The notes below the pieces were generated by a model. The model saw nothing but the letters and a program-made list of their open reading frames with translations, ran no database searches and was not told where the DNA came from. Made by a program: the position numbers and the translations under genes. From positions 17,232 through 81,231 of the forward strand of contig JAOTUY010000006.1 of the NCBI GenBank assembly GCA_029863625.1: a stretch of 64,000 bases of DNA, given 5' to 3'. The stretch comes from Acidimicrobiia bacterium. GTDB lineage: Bacteria > Actinomycetota > Acidimicrobiia > Spongiisociales > UBA4744. This document shows positions 43,340 to 51,509 of the stretch, piece by piece; positions within the stretch are counted from its first letter, which is position 1, and the number at the start of each line of letters is the position of its first letter.

Positions 43340-44671
43340 TCAGATCGTTTTCCAGAGGGTCTGGTTGATAAGGTTCTCGAGTTGTTCCTGCCTTCCCGAA
43401 ACTGGCGAAGGGTCGATCTCTCCGTTCGCTACCTTCTCCTCGAGGTGGGCCAAGGTGAGGTCCCCAGAGAGGATCCGGGTGCCCAACGCCCCGGACCATC
43501 CGGCGTAGCGGCTATTGCGGGCCGCTTCAAGCTCGCCGTCCTCAATGAGTTGCGCGGCTACGAGCAGTGATTTGGCGAGGGTATCGATGGCGCCGATGTG
43601 CCCGTGGAAGAGATCGATGCGGTCGAGGCTCTGTCGGCGCAGCTTCGTGTCGAAGTTGAAACCCCCGGTGGTGAATCCGCCCCCGCGCAAGATCTCGTAC
43701 ATCGCCAGGCTCATCTCTTCTACCGAGTTGGGGAACTGGTCGGTGTCCCAGCCGTTTTGCGGATCGCCGCGGTTGGCGTCGATACTCCCGAGAATGCCGT
43801 TGTCGACGGCGTAGGCAACTTCGTGGTGGAAGCTATGACCGGCCAGGGTGGCGTGGTTCACCTCGATGTTCACGAAGAGTTCTCCGAGGAGGTCGTACCG
43901 CTCCAGGAACCCGTGCACCGTGGCGCAGTCGAAGTCGTACTGGTGCTTGGTCGGCTCCTGTGGTTTCGGCTCGATCAGCAGGGTCCCCTGAAAACCGATG
44001 GAGTGCTTGTACTCGACGACCATGGTGAGGAAGCGGGCGAGCTGATCGGCCTCCTGCCGCATCCGGGTGTTGAGCAGTGTCTCGTACCCTTCCCTGCCGC
44101 CCCAGAGGACGTAGTTTTCGCCGCCGAGGCGGTGCGTGGCATCGATGGCGTTCTTCACCTGGGCGGCGGCGTAGGCGAACACCTCGGGGTCTGGATTGGT
44201 GGATGCGCCTGCGGCGAACCGGGGGTGACTGAACGCATTGCTCGTCCCCCACAGCAGCTTGACGCCCGTGTGGGCCATCAGCTGTTCGGCGTAGGACACC
44301 ATCACTTCGAGGTTGCGCTTGGTCTCGGCGAAAGTGGTTCCGGTGGGCGAGATGTCGACGTCGTGGAAACAGAAGAAGGGGGTTCCGAGTTTGGTGAAAA
44401 ACTCGAAGGCTGCGTCCATCTTCTGTTTGGCCGCGTCCAGGTCGTTTGGATTGGTCAGCCAGGGTCGGTCGAAGGTTCCGGATCCAAAGATGTCGCTACC
44501 GGGCCAGTTGAACGAGTGCCAGTAGCAGACGGCCATCCGCAGGTGGTCCTCCATCCTCTTTCCGAGCACCAGTCGGTCGGGGTCATAGACTTTGAACGAA
44601 AGCGGGTCGGTGGACCCGGGTCCGCCGAACGGGACCGGGGTTGCGACCTCGGTGAAAAATACATCACTCAC
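43340..44671 (-). CDS. xylA: Xylose isomerase
   Basis: A 443-residue TIM-barrel isomerase of the longer class II type. [11 protein letters not shown] has the ring-opening His-Asp, [32 protein letters not shown] (metal-binding Glu and catalytic Lys), [17 protein letters not shown] (second-metal Glu and His), [19 protein letters not shown] and [13 protein letters not shown] give the complete metal-site set. It interconverts D-xylose and D-xylulose with two divalent metals. GTG 44671 was chosen because AGGAGG lies 7 nt upstream; readings to 44818 are not supported. It pairs with the xylFHG importer on the opposite strand. No xylulokinase is in the window. Confidence 0.95.
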   Translation of the reverse strand: MSDVFFTEVATPVPFGGPGSTDPLSFKVYDPDRLVLGKRMEDHLRMAVCYWHSFNWPGSDIFGSGTFDRPWLTNPNDLDAAKQKMDAAFEFFTKLGTPFFCFHDVDISPTGTTFAETKRNLEVMVSYAEQLMAHTGVKLLWGTSNAFSHPRFAAGASTNPDPEVFAYAAAQVKNAIDATHRLGGENYVLWGGREGYETLLNTRMRQEADQLARFLTMVVEYKHSIGFQGTLLIEPKPQEPTKHQYDFDCATVHGFLERYDLLGELFVNIEVNHATLAGHSFHHEVAYAVDNGILGSIDANRGDPQNGWDTDQFPNSVEEMSLAMYEILRGGGFTTGGFNFDTKLRRQSLDRIDLFHGHIGAIDTLAKSLLVAAQLIEDGELEAARNSRYAGWSGALGTRILSGDLTLAHLEEKVANGEIDPSPVSGRQEQLENLINQTLWKTI

Positions 44672-44848
44672 GGCGGAGCCTCCTGCGTCCAAGCGATCTG
44701 TTGGAATGTCAGGATCATCAATTCTGCCCCGACCGGGCGAGCCTATCACAGGGTTCTGGGCCGCGGTTATTCGGGTTGAGGGGTGCTGATGGCGGTCTCT
44801 CGAGCCACGCCCATCCAATAGAGTCCGCAGATCCGTAGAAAGGTTGTC

Positions 44849-45751
44849 ATGTCACGAACCGTTCTTGTATCCGGGGCCTCCGGCCTGATTGGTACCGCGC
44901 TGGTGCCCTACTTGAGGGCAAGAGGCGACCGAGTAGTTGTGCTTGTCCGCAGACCCACTCGCATTGATGACGAGATCCGCTGGGGTCCGGCCACCGGCGA
45001 CCTACCGGAAGGAACCGTCGACGGTGTGGATGTGGTGGTCAACCTGAGCGGGGCGGGCGTAGGCGACAAGCGCTGGTCGGAAAAACGGAAGAAGCTGCTG
45101 GTCGACTCGCGAGTCGACCCTACCGGTCTCCTAGCCCGTGCCATCGCCACCTCGTCAAATCCGCCGTCGGCCTTCCTTTCCATCTCGCCCCTCGGCATTT
45201 ACGGACAGGATCGGGGCGATGAGTTACTTGACGAGTCGGCCGGCTTCGGTACCGACTTTCTGGCCAGGCTGGCCGCCCAGTGGGAACAAGCTGCCGACCC
45301 GGCCACGGCAGCGGCCCGGGTGGTTTTGTGCCGAACGGGCATGGTCCTGTCGAACAAGGGACCTTTGATGGCGAAGTTTCTCCCGTTGTTCAAGGCCGGT
45401 CTCGGCGGGAAGCTGGGATCGGGTAATCAATGGATGAGTTGGATCTCCATCGATGACGAGATCGCCGCTTTGGCCCACCTGATGGACTCATCGCTCTCCG
45501 GTCCGGTCAACCTGGTAGCTCCCAATCCGGTCACCAACGCCGAATTCACTAAGGTGCTGGCCAGGGTCCTGAGCCGCCCGGCGCTCTTCATCATTCCGCG
45601 TTTTGCTCTCGTCATCCGGCTTGGCCAAGAGATGGCGGACGGCATGGCGTTGGTCAGCCATCGGGCTCGTTCGGACCTTCTTACTTCTGATGGGTTCGAG
45701 TTCTCATATCCGGACCTGGAGTCTGCCCTCCGTCACGTGCTGGGCCGTTGA
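44849..45751 (+). CDS. TIGR01777 family NAD-dependent epimerase (YfcH-like)
   Basis: A 300-residue extended-SDR protein. [21 protein letters not shown] is the nucleotide-binding start, VVVLVRRP the second strand, and [22 protein letters not shown] the family motif (N-L-x-G-x-x-x-x-x-R-W). [12 protein letters not shown] with Y, and [15 protein letters not shown] follow, and [19 protein letters not shown] is the C-terminal substrate region. Members occur from E. coli YfcH to human SDR39U1; the physiological substrate is not known. AGAAAGG lies before the ATG. Monocistronic by position. Confidence 0.87.
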   Translation: MSRTVLVSGASGLIGTALVPYLRARGDRVVVLVRRPTRIDDEIRWGPATGDLPEGTVDGVDVVVNLSGAGVGDKRWSEKRKKLLVDSRVDPTGLLARAIATSSNPPSAFLSISPLGIYGQDRGDELLDESAGFGTDFLARLAAQWEQAADPATAAARVVLCRTGMVLSNKGPLMAKFLPLFKAGLGGKLGSGNQWMSWISIDDEIAALAHLMDSSLSGPVNLVAPNPVTNAEFTKVLARVLSRPALFIIPRFALVIRLGQEMADGMALVSHRARSDLLTSDGFEFSYPDLESALRHVLGR

Positions 45752-46392
45752 CCGGCGCGATCTCGGCCGGCGGGCACCAGGACGGCAAACGCTTCGCACC
45801 GAGGTGACCTGCCTTCGTGTTCTCCGAATGATCTGTCGAACGCGCCGTTCCCAGGACCTCAACCCCGGGCGCACCAAAGCCGCGATCGGGATGTTCGGGT
45901 GCGTTCATCGGGCTCATCGCGCTCGGCGTGCTCTCGCTCTACTACTTCTTGAGAACGGTCACCGTTATGATGCCGCTCGGACTGATCCTGTTTGAATCTC
46001 ACCATTGGCTAGCCGGCGGTTTGAATTGGGGGAGGACCCGATTCTGAGCGGTAAGTCCCGCTTGATGAGATGACCGGGGGTTGGGTGAGCTCTGCCTGGT
46101 GGCTACCTAAGCACGGCCCTCGCCTGTGCCGAAGTCACCCCAAACCACCAAGCCGGTTGCCCGAGTTCCTAGGTGTCCTTCCCACAGAGGTGGTTGTCGA
46201 GGATGACCATTGGTGGGTACATGGCCCTGTTCCTCACACGGGTCCTTCGGGCCGGTCGTGTGACACCCGGGTAACACAGAACGATGAGCTATCGGTGAGA
46301 TACCACGTAATGGGGGTCAACGCGTTTCACACCATGTGTCGAAATTCTTGGATTAAGACCGACCGGGCGAAACGGTAGTGAGCCTCTTCGTT
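45752..46392. other. 640-bp gap, no convincing gene; possible structured RNA or membrane-protein fragment
   Basis: Two things stand out. Forward-strand text near 45900-46047 can be read without stop as GAFIGLIALGVLSLYYFLRT, VTVMMPLGLILFESHHW and more to a TGA, a membrane-like peptide without a good start. At about 46080-46150, GGTTGGGTGA can pair with TCACCCCAAACC with two bulges, enclosing GCAC-GTGC, which could be a folded RNA. Nothing matches a known riboswitch or RNA family that I can recall. Confidence 0.3.
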
Positions 46393-49011
46393 TCACACGA
46401 TGCGAAGATGCCCGGGTGGAGGCAGCCGGTCGAATACCGGGAACACAATGCCTCCGCCGGCTTCGACCTTGAGCAGCGCTCCGATGGCTTTGGCGCTCAA
46501 GGGCTCGGCGAACAAGAAACCCTGTCCATGCAGGCAACCCAGCTGTTTGATCTGCTCGTACTGCTCAAAGGACTCGATGCCCTCAACGATCGTTTCGAGT
46601 CCGAGGGCGTCGCCGAGTTGGACCACCGTCTTGACCAATTGGGGGACCTCGTTGGCATACCCCAAACGGGCGGTGAAGGACTTGTCCACCTTCACGATGT
46701 CCACCGGAAGCCGGTCCAGGTAGCTGAGTGACGAGTACCCGGTTCCGAAGTCGTCGATGGCCAGCTGAACGCCCAACTCTTTCAGCTCCTTCAGTTTGCG
46801 TATGGACGTTTGCATCATCACGGTCTCGGTGATTTCAAAGATGAGCCGGTCGGCCGGTATCCCCTCTTCCAGAAGTGTGCTCCTGACCTCGTCGACGAGG
46901 CCGTCGTCCGTCAGCTGAGCGGGCGACAGATTGACGGCCACTCGAACCGGGTACCTGCTGTTCGGGTTGATTCGTTCCCAAGCGCGGGCCTGGTGGCAAG
47001 CCTCACGCAGCACCCAACGGCCGATTGGCCCGATCAAGCCTGTCTCCTCTGCGAACGGTATGAACTGCGATGGAGGGATGTCACCGCGCTGAGGGTGATT
47101 CCAACGAACCAGTGATTCCACGGCGACGATCTGGCCGGTACGCATGTCGACTATCGGTTGATAGCTGACGGCCAGGTCTTCCTGAGCAATGGCTTCCTTG
47201 AGGTCATGACGCAACTCCAGACGTTTGCGGACCTCAGTGTGCATGGACGACTCGAACACCTGCCAACCGCCTTTACCATTCCGTTTGGCGGCGTACATCG
47301 CCGCGTCGGCGTTGCGGAGGAGCTGATCCGGGTCTTCTCCCTGGTCGGCAAAGGCGATGCCGATGCTGGCGCGTGTGCTGACCTTCTTGCCTTCCACTGA
47401 GAATACGGCGCTGAGCTTCTCCGTAATACGGTCGGCGAGAGCTAGGGCTTCCGACGCCTCGGTGATGCCCTCGACGAGTACGGCAAACTCGTCCCCCCCA
47501 AGGCGCGCCACGATATCGCCGGGTCGGCACGCGCCTTGGAGGCGTCCGGCCACGGCGATGAGCATCTGGTCGCCGGCTGCATGCCCGAGGCTGTCGTTGA
47601 CGACCTTGAAATCGTCGAGATCGAGGAACATGACGGCGATGAATGGGATGTGATCCTTGTGGCTATCCAATGCTCGCTGGACCATCTCCCGGAATAGGGC
47701 GCGGTTGGCCAGCATTGTGAGCGAATCGTGAAGCGCCTGATAGCGGAGTTCTTCCTTGAGCTCGGTCAACGCTGCCAGGGAGTCCTCCAATCGACCGTTC
47801 TGCAACGAAACGCTGACCTGCCCGGCCAGGGTCATCAGGATGGCCAGGTCGTCTTCGGTCAGCGCGCTCACGTTCCCAAGCTTGTTGGCAACGAGGAACA
47901 CCCCGAGGACATCGTCGTTCCCGGTCAGCGGAGCTGCGATGTAGTCGGTGATCACAGGCCCGTGCTCGCGAGAGAGGTTGGCGCCGTCGGCGAGGAGCAT
48001 CCCGGATCGAGATGGAACGACCTCTTTCCATATCGGGTGCTCCTTCGAGAGATCGAGTGGGACCATCATTTCGAGGCGGTCACCTGGGCCAACTGCCGTC
48101 CGGAACGCATTTCCCGCCGGACCGCTCGGGAAGACGAGGATCTCGGCGAAATCGGCCTCAAACATGTCGCAGGCGTGCCGGGCGGCGGCGACGAGCGCTG
48201 ATTCGATCTGCGGCGATTGGTGAAGGTCGCGGGTCGCATCGTAGAGTGCCTTGAGCCGGGTCCGTTCGTGGCGCTGCGTCACGTAGGCGCGATACCCCAA
48301 GAACATGACGACGGGGGGGACGAAAGCGACCACCGCCACAGATGGAGCCCGGATCAACAAGGTGATCCCGATGATGGCCAGGACTGTGTTGAGGGTGGCA
48401 GCCAGGGCACTGAGGCCGAACACCTCCAAAATATCACGGTTGTTCAATGTGCCGCCCGTCATCCGGATCGCCATGTTGATCAGGATGTCGGCGATGGTGA
48501 GAGCAGCAATGGTGGCTGCGAGTGCTCCGACCCAACCGGCCGGACCGAGCGGATCGGCAACGGCAACCACGGCACGGAAAGCAGCAAGCGCCAGAGCAGT
48601 TTGAAGAGCGAATTGGGCAAGGTTGAAGGTGAGTTTGAGGAGAGGCTGGCGGCGACTGAACGTCAACACGAAGACGTTGGCGACGAGTTGTCCGATGATG
48701 AGTTCCACTGGAGCTGCGAGGAAGAAGCCGATTACCAGCGGGATCTCACTCATTGAGAATGAGTGGGCATCTCTTCGAAACCGAAGATGCACGACGGTGA
48801 GCTCTGAGACGAAGAAACCGATGGCAAGGTGGAACCAGCGGACTTGAAGATTCGGGTAGATGACCGGAAGGTCGCGGGCCGTGTAGGTCAGCACGGCGGC
48901 AGCCAGGGCGATGATGCCGGTCAGCCACCAGACGTGAGCGTTACCGCCGACCGGCGCCCGGCGGCGGTGCACGATGTGATGGGATGGGGCAATTCCCCGG
49001 GCCATCGGCAA
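46393..49011 (-). CDS. GGDEF-EAL membrane protein with GAF-like domain (c-di-GMP turnover)
   Basis: An 872-residue membrane signalling protein. Residues about 25-245 hold seven to eight helices (MASE-like sensor), about 260-405 a GAF-like domain (ALVAAARHACDMFEADFAEIL, VLGVFLVANKLG), about 430-590 a GGDEF domain with intact RLGGDEFAVLVEG, and about 610-850 an EAL domain. The EAL signature reads AVESLVRWNHP (E-S-L), but NLSPAQL, FEITET, AIDDFGTGYSSLSYL, KVDKSF and GIESFEQ are intact, so phosphodiesterase activity is plausible. Whether it makes or degrades c-di-GMP cannot be told. An ATG at 49011 gives the longest reading. It is monocistronic. Confidence 0.9.
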   Translation of the reverse strand: MPMARGIAPSHHIVHRRRAPVGGNAHVWWLTGIIALAAAVLTYTARDLPVIYPNLQVRWFHLAIGFFVSELTVVHLRFRRDAHSFSMSEIPLVIGFFLAAPVELIIGQLVANVFVLTFSRRQPLLKLTFNLAQFALQTALALAAFRAVVAVADPLGPAGWVGALAATIAALTIADILINMAIRMTGGTLNNRDILEVFGLSALAATLNTVLAIIGITLLIRAPSVAVVAFVPPVVMFLGYRAYVTQRHERTRLKALYDATRDLHQSPQIESALVAAARHACDMFEADFAEILVFPSGPAGNAFRTAVGPGDRLEMMVPLDLSKEHPIWKEVVPSRSGMLLADGANLSREHGPVITDYIAAPLTGNDDVLGVFLVANKLGNVSALTEDDLAILMTLAGQVSVSLQNGRLEDSLAALTELKEELRYQALHDSLTMLANRALFREMVQRALDSHKDHIPFIAVMFLDLDDFKVVNDSLGHAAGDQMLIAVAGRLQGACRPGDIVARLGGDEFAVLVEGITEASEALALADRITEKLSAVFSVEGKKVSTRASIGIAFADQGEDPDQLLRNADAAMYAAKRNGKGGWQVFESSMHTEVRKRLELRHDLKEAIAQEDLAVSYQPIVDMRTGQIVAVESLVRWNHPQRGDIPPSQFIPFAEETGLIGPIGRWVLREACHQARAWERINPNSRYPVRVAVNLSPAQLTDDGLVDEVRSTLLEEGIPADRLIFEITETVMMQTSIRKLKELKELGVQLAIDDFGTGYSSLSYLDRLPVDIVKVDKSFTARLGYANEVPQLVKTVVQLGDALGLETIVEGIESFEQYEQIKQLGCLHGQGFLFAEPLSAKAIGALLKVEAGGGIVFPVFDRLPPPGHLRIV

Positions 49012-49129
49012 CTCTCCTCGGTTTTCCTATCCCATTGAATCGGCAGATGACGTCGGTAAATCCAGTGCAATTTGCGCACCCAGTAAATGACTAGTCAGCC
49101 GGGTTGAAGCGGTGAATTGGAGGCTTCCA

Positions 49130-49558
49130 ATGTCTACACTTGCGGCTTCCTCGTCGGGAGGTGAGGGTTTGAGTGGAACTGTCAAGACCGCCATAGGCAC
49201 CATGTGGATCGATGCATCCGGTGTGTTGTGGCACCGGTTAGACGCCGGCGTGATCGTCACTGGGGAACACGCCAAGGAGACCCTGAAGGCGGTCCACGAG
49301 CTGACATCCGGCCAGCCCGTTCCGGCGGTCGTCGACATTCGTGGGACAGCATTCGCCGATCGTGCTGCCCGAGACGGATTCGCCGGAGACGAAGAGACCA
49401 GCGCCGAGCTCGCCACCGCCCTCATCGTGGACAGGGCTTTCAGCAGACGCCTCGGCAATCTCTTCTTGCGGATGAGCAAACCCGCTCGCCCGGTCAGGAT
49501 GTTCACCTCTGAAGAGGAGGCAGCTGTCTGGGCGCGGACCCACCTGTTCCGACAATAA
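49130..49558 (+). CDS. STAS/SpoIIAA-like protein
   Basis: A 142-residue soluble protein. The pattern of short strands and helices (MWIDASGVLWHRLDAGVIVTGEHAKETLKAV, PVPAVVDIRG, ATALIVDRAFSRRLGNLFLRM, RMFTSEEEAAVWARTHL) fits the STAS/SpoIIAA-like fold group seen in actinobacteria that lacks the phosphorylatable Ser of anti-anti-sigma factors. A regulatory protein-protein interaction role is inferred; no partner is nearby apart from the divergent c-di-GMP protein. ATG 49130 has GGAGG 8 nt upstream. A strong terminator follows the stop. Confidence 0.65.
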   Translation: MSTLAASSSGGEGLSGTVKTAIGTMWIDASGVLWHRLDAGVIVTGEHAKETLKAVHELTSGQPVPAVVDIRGTAFADRAARDGFAGDEETSAELATALIVDRAFSRRLGNLFLRMSKPARPVRMFTSEEEAAVWARTHLFRQ

Positions 49559-49559
49559 A

Positions 49560-49589
49560 GGGAGGCCGCGGGTTGGCGGCCTCCCTTTT
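49560..49589 (+). terminator. Rho-independent terminator after the STAS-like gene
   Basis: GGGAGGCCGC (49560-49569) and GCGGCCTCCC (49576-49585) form a perfect 10-bp stem with a 6-nt loop, followed by TTTT. It is the best intrinsic terminator in the window and lies 1 bp after the TAA. Confidence 0.85.
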
Positions 49590-49604
49590 CGGTTGGTTGC
49601 TCGT

Positions 49605-50430
49605 TTATCGGTTGGTTTCGCTGGCGAGTTCGCGGATCCGGATAGCTTGGAATCGGAGCACGTGGATGATGGTCCCCAGTCCGAGGGCGATGGCGAACAG
49701 GTAGAGCGCGGTTCTAAACCGTCTAATGCCTTCGAGCCGGATGGCCCACTGTTCGGAGTCGGCTAGCGCCGTCGTGTCACCGGAGGCGATTTGGGCGCCG
49801 ATGATGATGTGGGCGACTACCGCGGCCCAACAGGAGCGAGATCCCCGACAGCAAGAAACCCTCACCCAAGAACTGCAAACCCTGCGTCCAGGCCGCTGCC
49901 CGGGTCGCCGCCAGCGGGTCGGTACCGGCGTTGGTTGACCAGACCAGTGATACAAGGAAGCCGGCTAGGACGAAGATGGCGCCCATCGCCAACATCGGAC
50001 CCCACAACCGGCGGGCCATCGTATGGATCTTCAACGAGGCCGGCGCCCCGTGGGTGACTGTGGCCGGACCGTACTCAGTATCGACCGGTCCCAACGGCAA
50101 CTGCGAACCGTCTCCGGTCGCTTTGACACGAGGCAGGGTTTCTTTCATGCTGTCCCACCGGTAATGGATCCGCACCAAAATCCCGACCAGCATCACCCTA
50201 ATCGCGAACTTGACGGTCCCGAAGGCGGTGGTGGTCAACCCGAACGACCAGCCAAGAATCCCGGCGGAGTCCTCGACCTGTCCACCGGCTACCAGGTTGG
50301 CGATCAACGTGACAATCGCCAGTCCCAAACCGATCGCACCGATGATCAAACCGATCTTGCGGTGCGGCGACGGCACCCGATAATCAGACCAGGCAGCCGG
50401 TCGGGTCAGGGTGGTGAATGGATTTGCCAT
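49605..50430 (-). pseudogene. Membrane protein gene with a single-base frameshift
   Basis: The N-terminal reading from ATG 50430 (MANPFTTLTRPAAWSDYRVP, helices at about residues 27-47, 60-85 and 145-167) runs to QFLGEGFLLSGISLLLG and then loses sense. At about 49828-49832, removal of one G from a GGG run restores a helix LLLAAVVAHIIIGAQIASGD and continues to RIRELASETNR at 49605. The joined protein has about 274 residues and six helices; I do not recognise the family. Context gives no clue. A homopolymer error in the assembly is as likely as a real mutation. Confidence 0.65.
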
Positions 50431-50614
50431 GTGGATTCCTCCTTGTGGGCGGCGCTTCCACTCCCATCAACACCTATGAGACTGTCGCCGACCCCACAAA
50501 GTCGGGCGTCCGACAAAGCAAGATGTTCCCAAAGTAGACAATGGTCTGCTGGTTGCTGGTTGCCGGTCGCTTCTTCGTTTGGAATCCTTGGTGAGGCGGG
50601 CCAAGATCCTTGCC

Positions 50615-51352
50615 ATGTCGTTGGGTACCGTGCTGCTGCTCATAGGTGGAGGAATGATCGCCGGTTTCGTGAACGCAGTTGCTGGAGGTGGCTCTGTGGT
50701 CACGATTCCGATCCTGGTCGAGATCGTGGGGGCGAGTGTTGCCAACGGCACCAACCGCATCGCGATCCTCATGCAGCAAATCGGCGCAGTCGCCGGCTTC
50801 CAGCGTGGCAAGGCGGTGCCATGGTCAGAAGTCTGGCCGCTGCTACCCCCCGTCATGGTTGGAGCCCTTGGTGGCGCGTATGTGGCCACCACAATTCCTT
50901 CGGAAGCCATGCGGCGCGTATTCGCGTTTGTGGTAGTGCTGGCCGCGGCTGCGGTCCTCGTGCAGCCTTCCCGGTGGATGGGGGGGACGGAACGTCTGAT
51001 TCGCCAACCCTGGCGGTGGTTGATCTTCCTGGCGGTTGGCTTTTATGGCGGTTTTGTGCAGGCCGGCGTTGGCTTCCTAGTCCTGGCAGGTCTGGTGCTG
51101 GGGAGCGGGTTTGGCCTCGTCAAGGCCAATGCCGCCAAGGCCGCACTCATCCTTCTGTACACCCCTTTGGTTCTGATCCTTTTTGCTTCTGCCGACCAGG
51201 TGGATCTTGCTGTTGGCCTCGTCCTTGGCGTCGGCAATATGACCGGAGCCTGGATTGCATCCAACCTCGCGATCAAGAAGGGGGCGGGCTGGATTCGATG
51301 GGTGCTCGTCCCCGCGGCGATCGCGGCTGCCCTACGGATGCTGTTGGCCTGA
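50615..51352 (+). CDS. TauE/SafE family transporter
   Basis: A 245-residue membrane protein with about eight helices in two homologous halves. GGGMIAGFVNAVAGGGSVVTIPIL is the first TauE motif (G-G-G-S with flanking Ala-Gly), VANGTNRIAILMQQIGAVAGF the second-helix pair, and GFYGGFVQAGVGFLVLAGLVLGSG the repeat in the second half. The family exports sulfite, sulfoacetate or related anions. The start is ATG 50615; an in-frame TTG at 50579 is also possible. No sulfur-metabolism gene is adjacent, so the anion is not assigned. Confidence 0.87.
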   Translation: MSLGTVLLLIGGGMIAGFVNAVAGGGSVVTIPILVEIVGASVANGTNRIAILMQQIGAVAGFQRGKAVPWSEVWPLLPPVMVGALGGAYVATTIPSEAMRRVFAFVVVLAAAAVLVQPSRWMGGTERLIRQPWRWLIFLAVGFYGGFVQAGVGFLVLAGLVLGSGFGLVKANAAKAALILLYTPLVLILFASADQVDLAVGLVLGVGNMTGAWIASNLAIKKGAGWIRWVLVPAAIAAALRMLLA

Positions 51353-51509
51353 TCTACCGCCTCGTCACGGCGGCCAGTCGCTGACAGTCCGATGGTGGCA
51401 ACGCTCTCGGACGCTCGCCTAGGTTTCCGCACAGGAAAGCGACCGCGGCATGTATCTGTCTTTGGTTCCTCGTACCATCCATCCATGACGCAACGGCCAT
51501 GAGGACTCC

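Noticed and set aside
43598..44779. Open frame of 393 codons opposite xylA
   Set aside because: Shadow of a fully motif-supported xylose isomerase.
46393..49011. EAL domain inactive because the signature reads E-S-L
   Set aside because: The Glu is retained and all other metal and catalytic motifs are intact, so loss of activity cannot be claimed.
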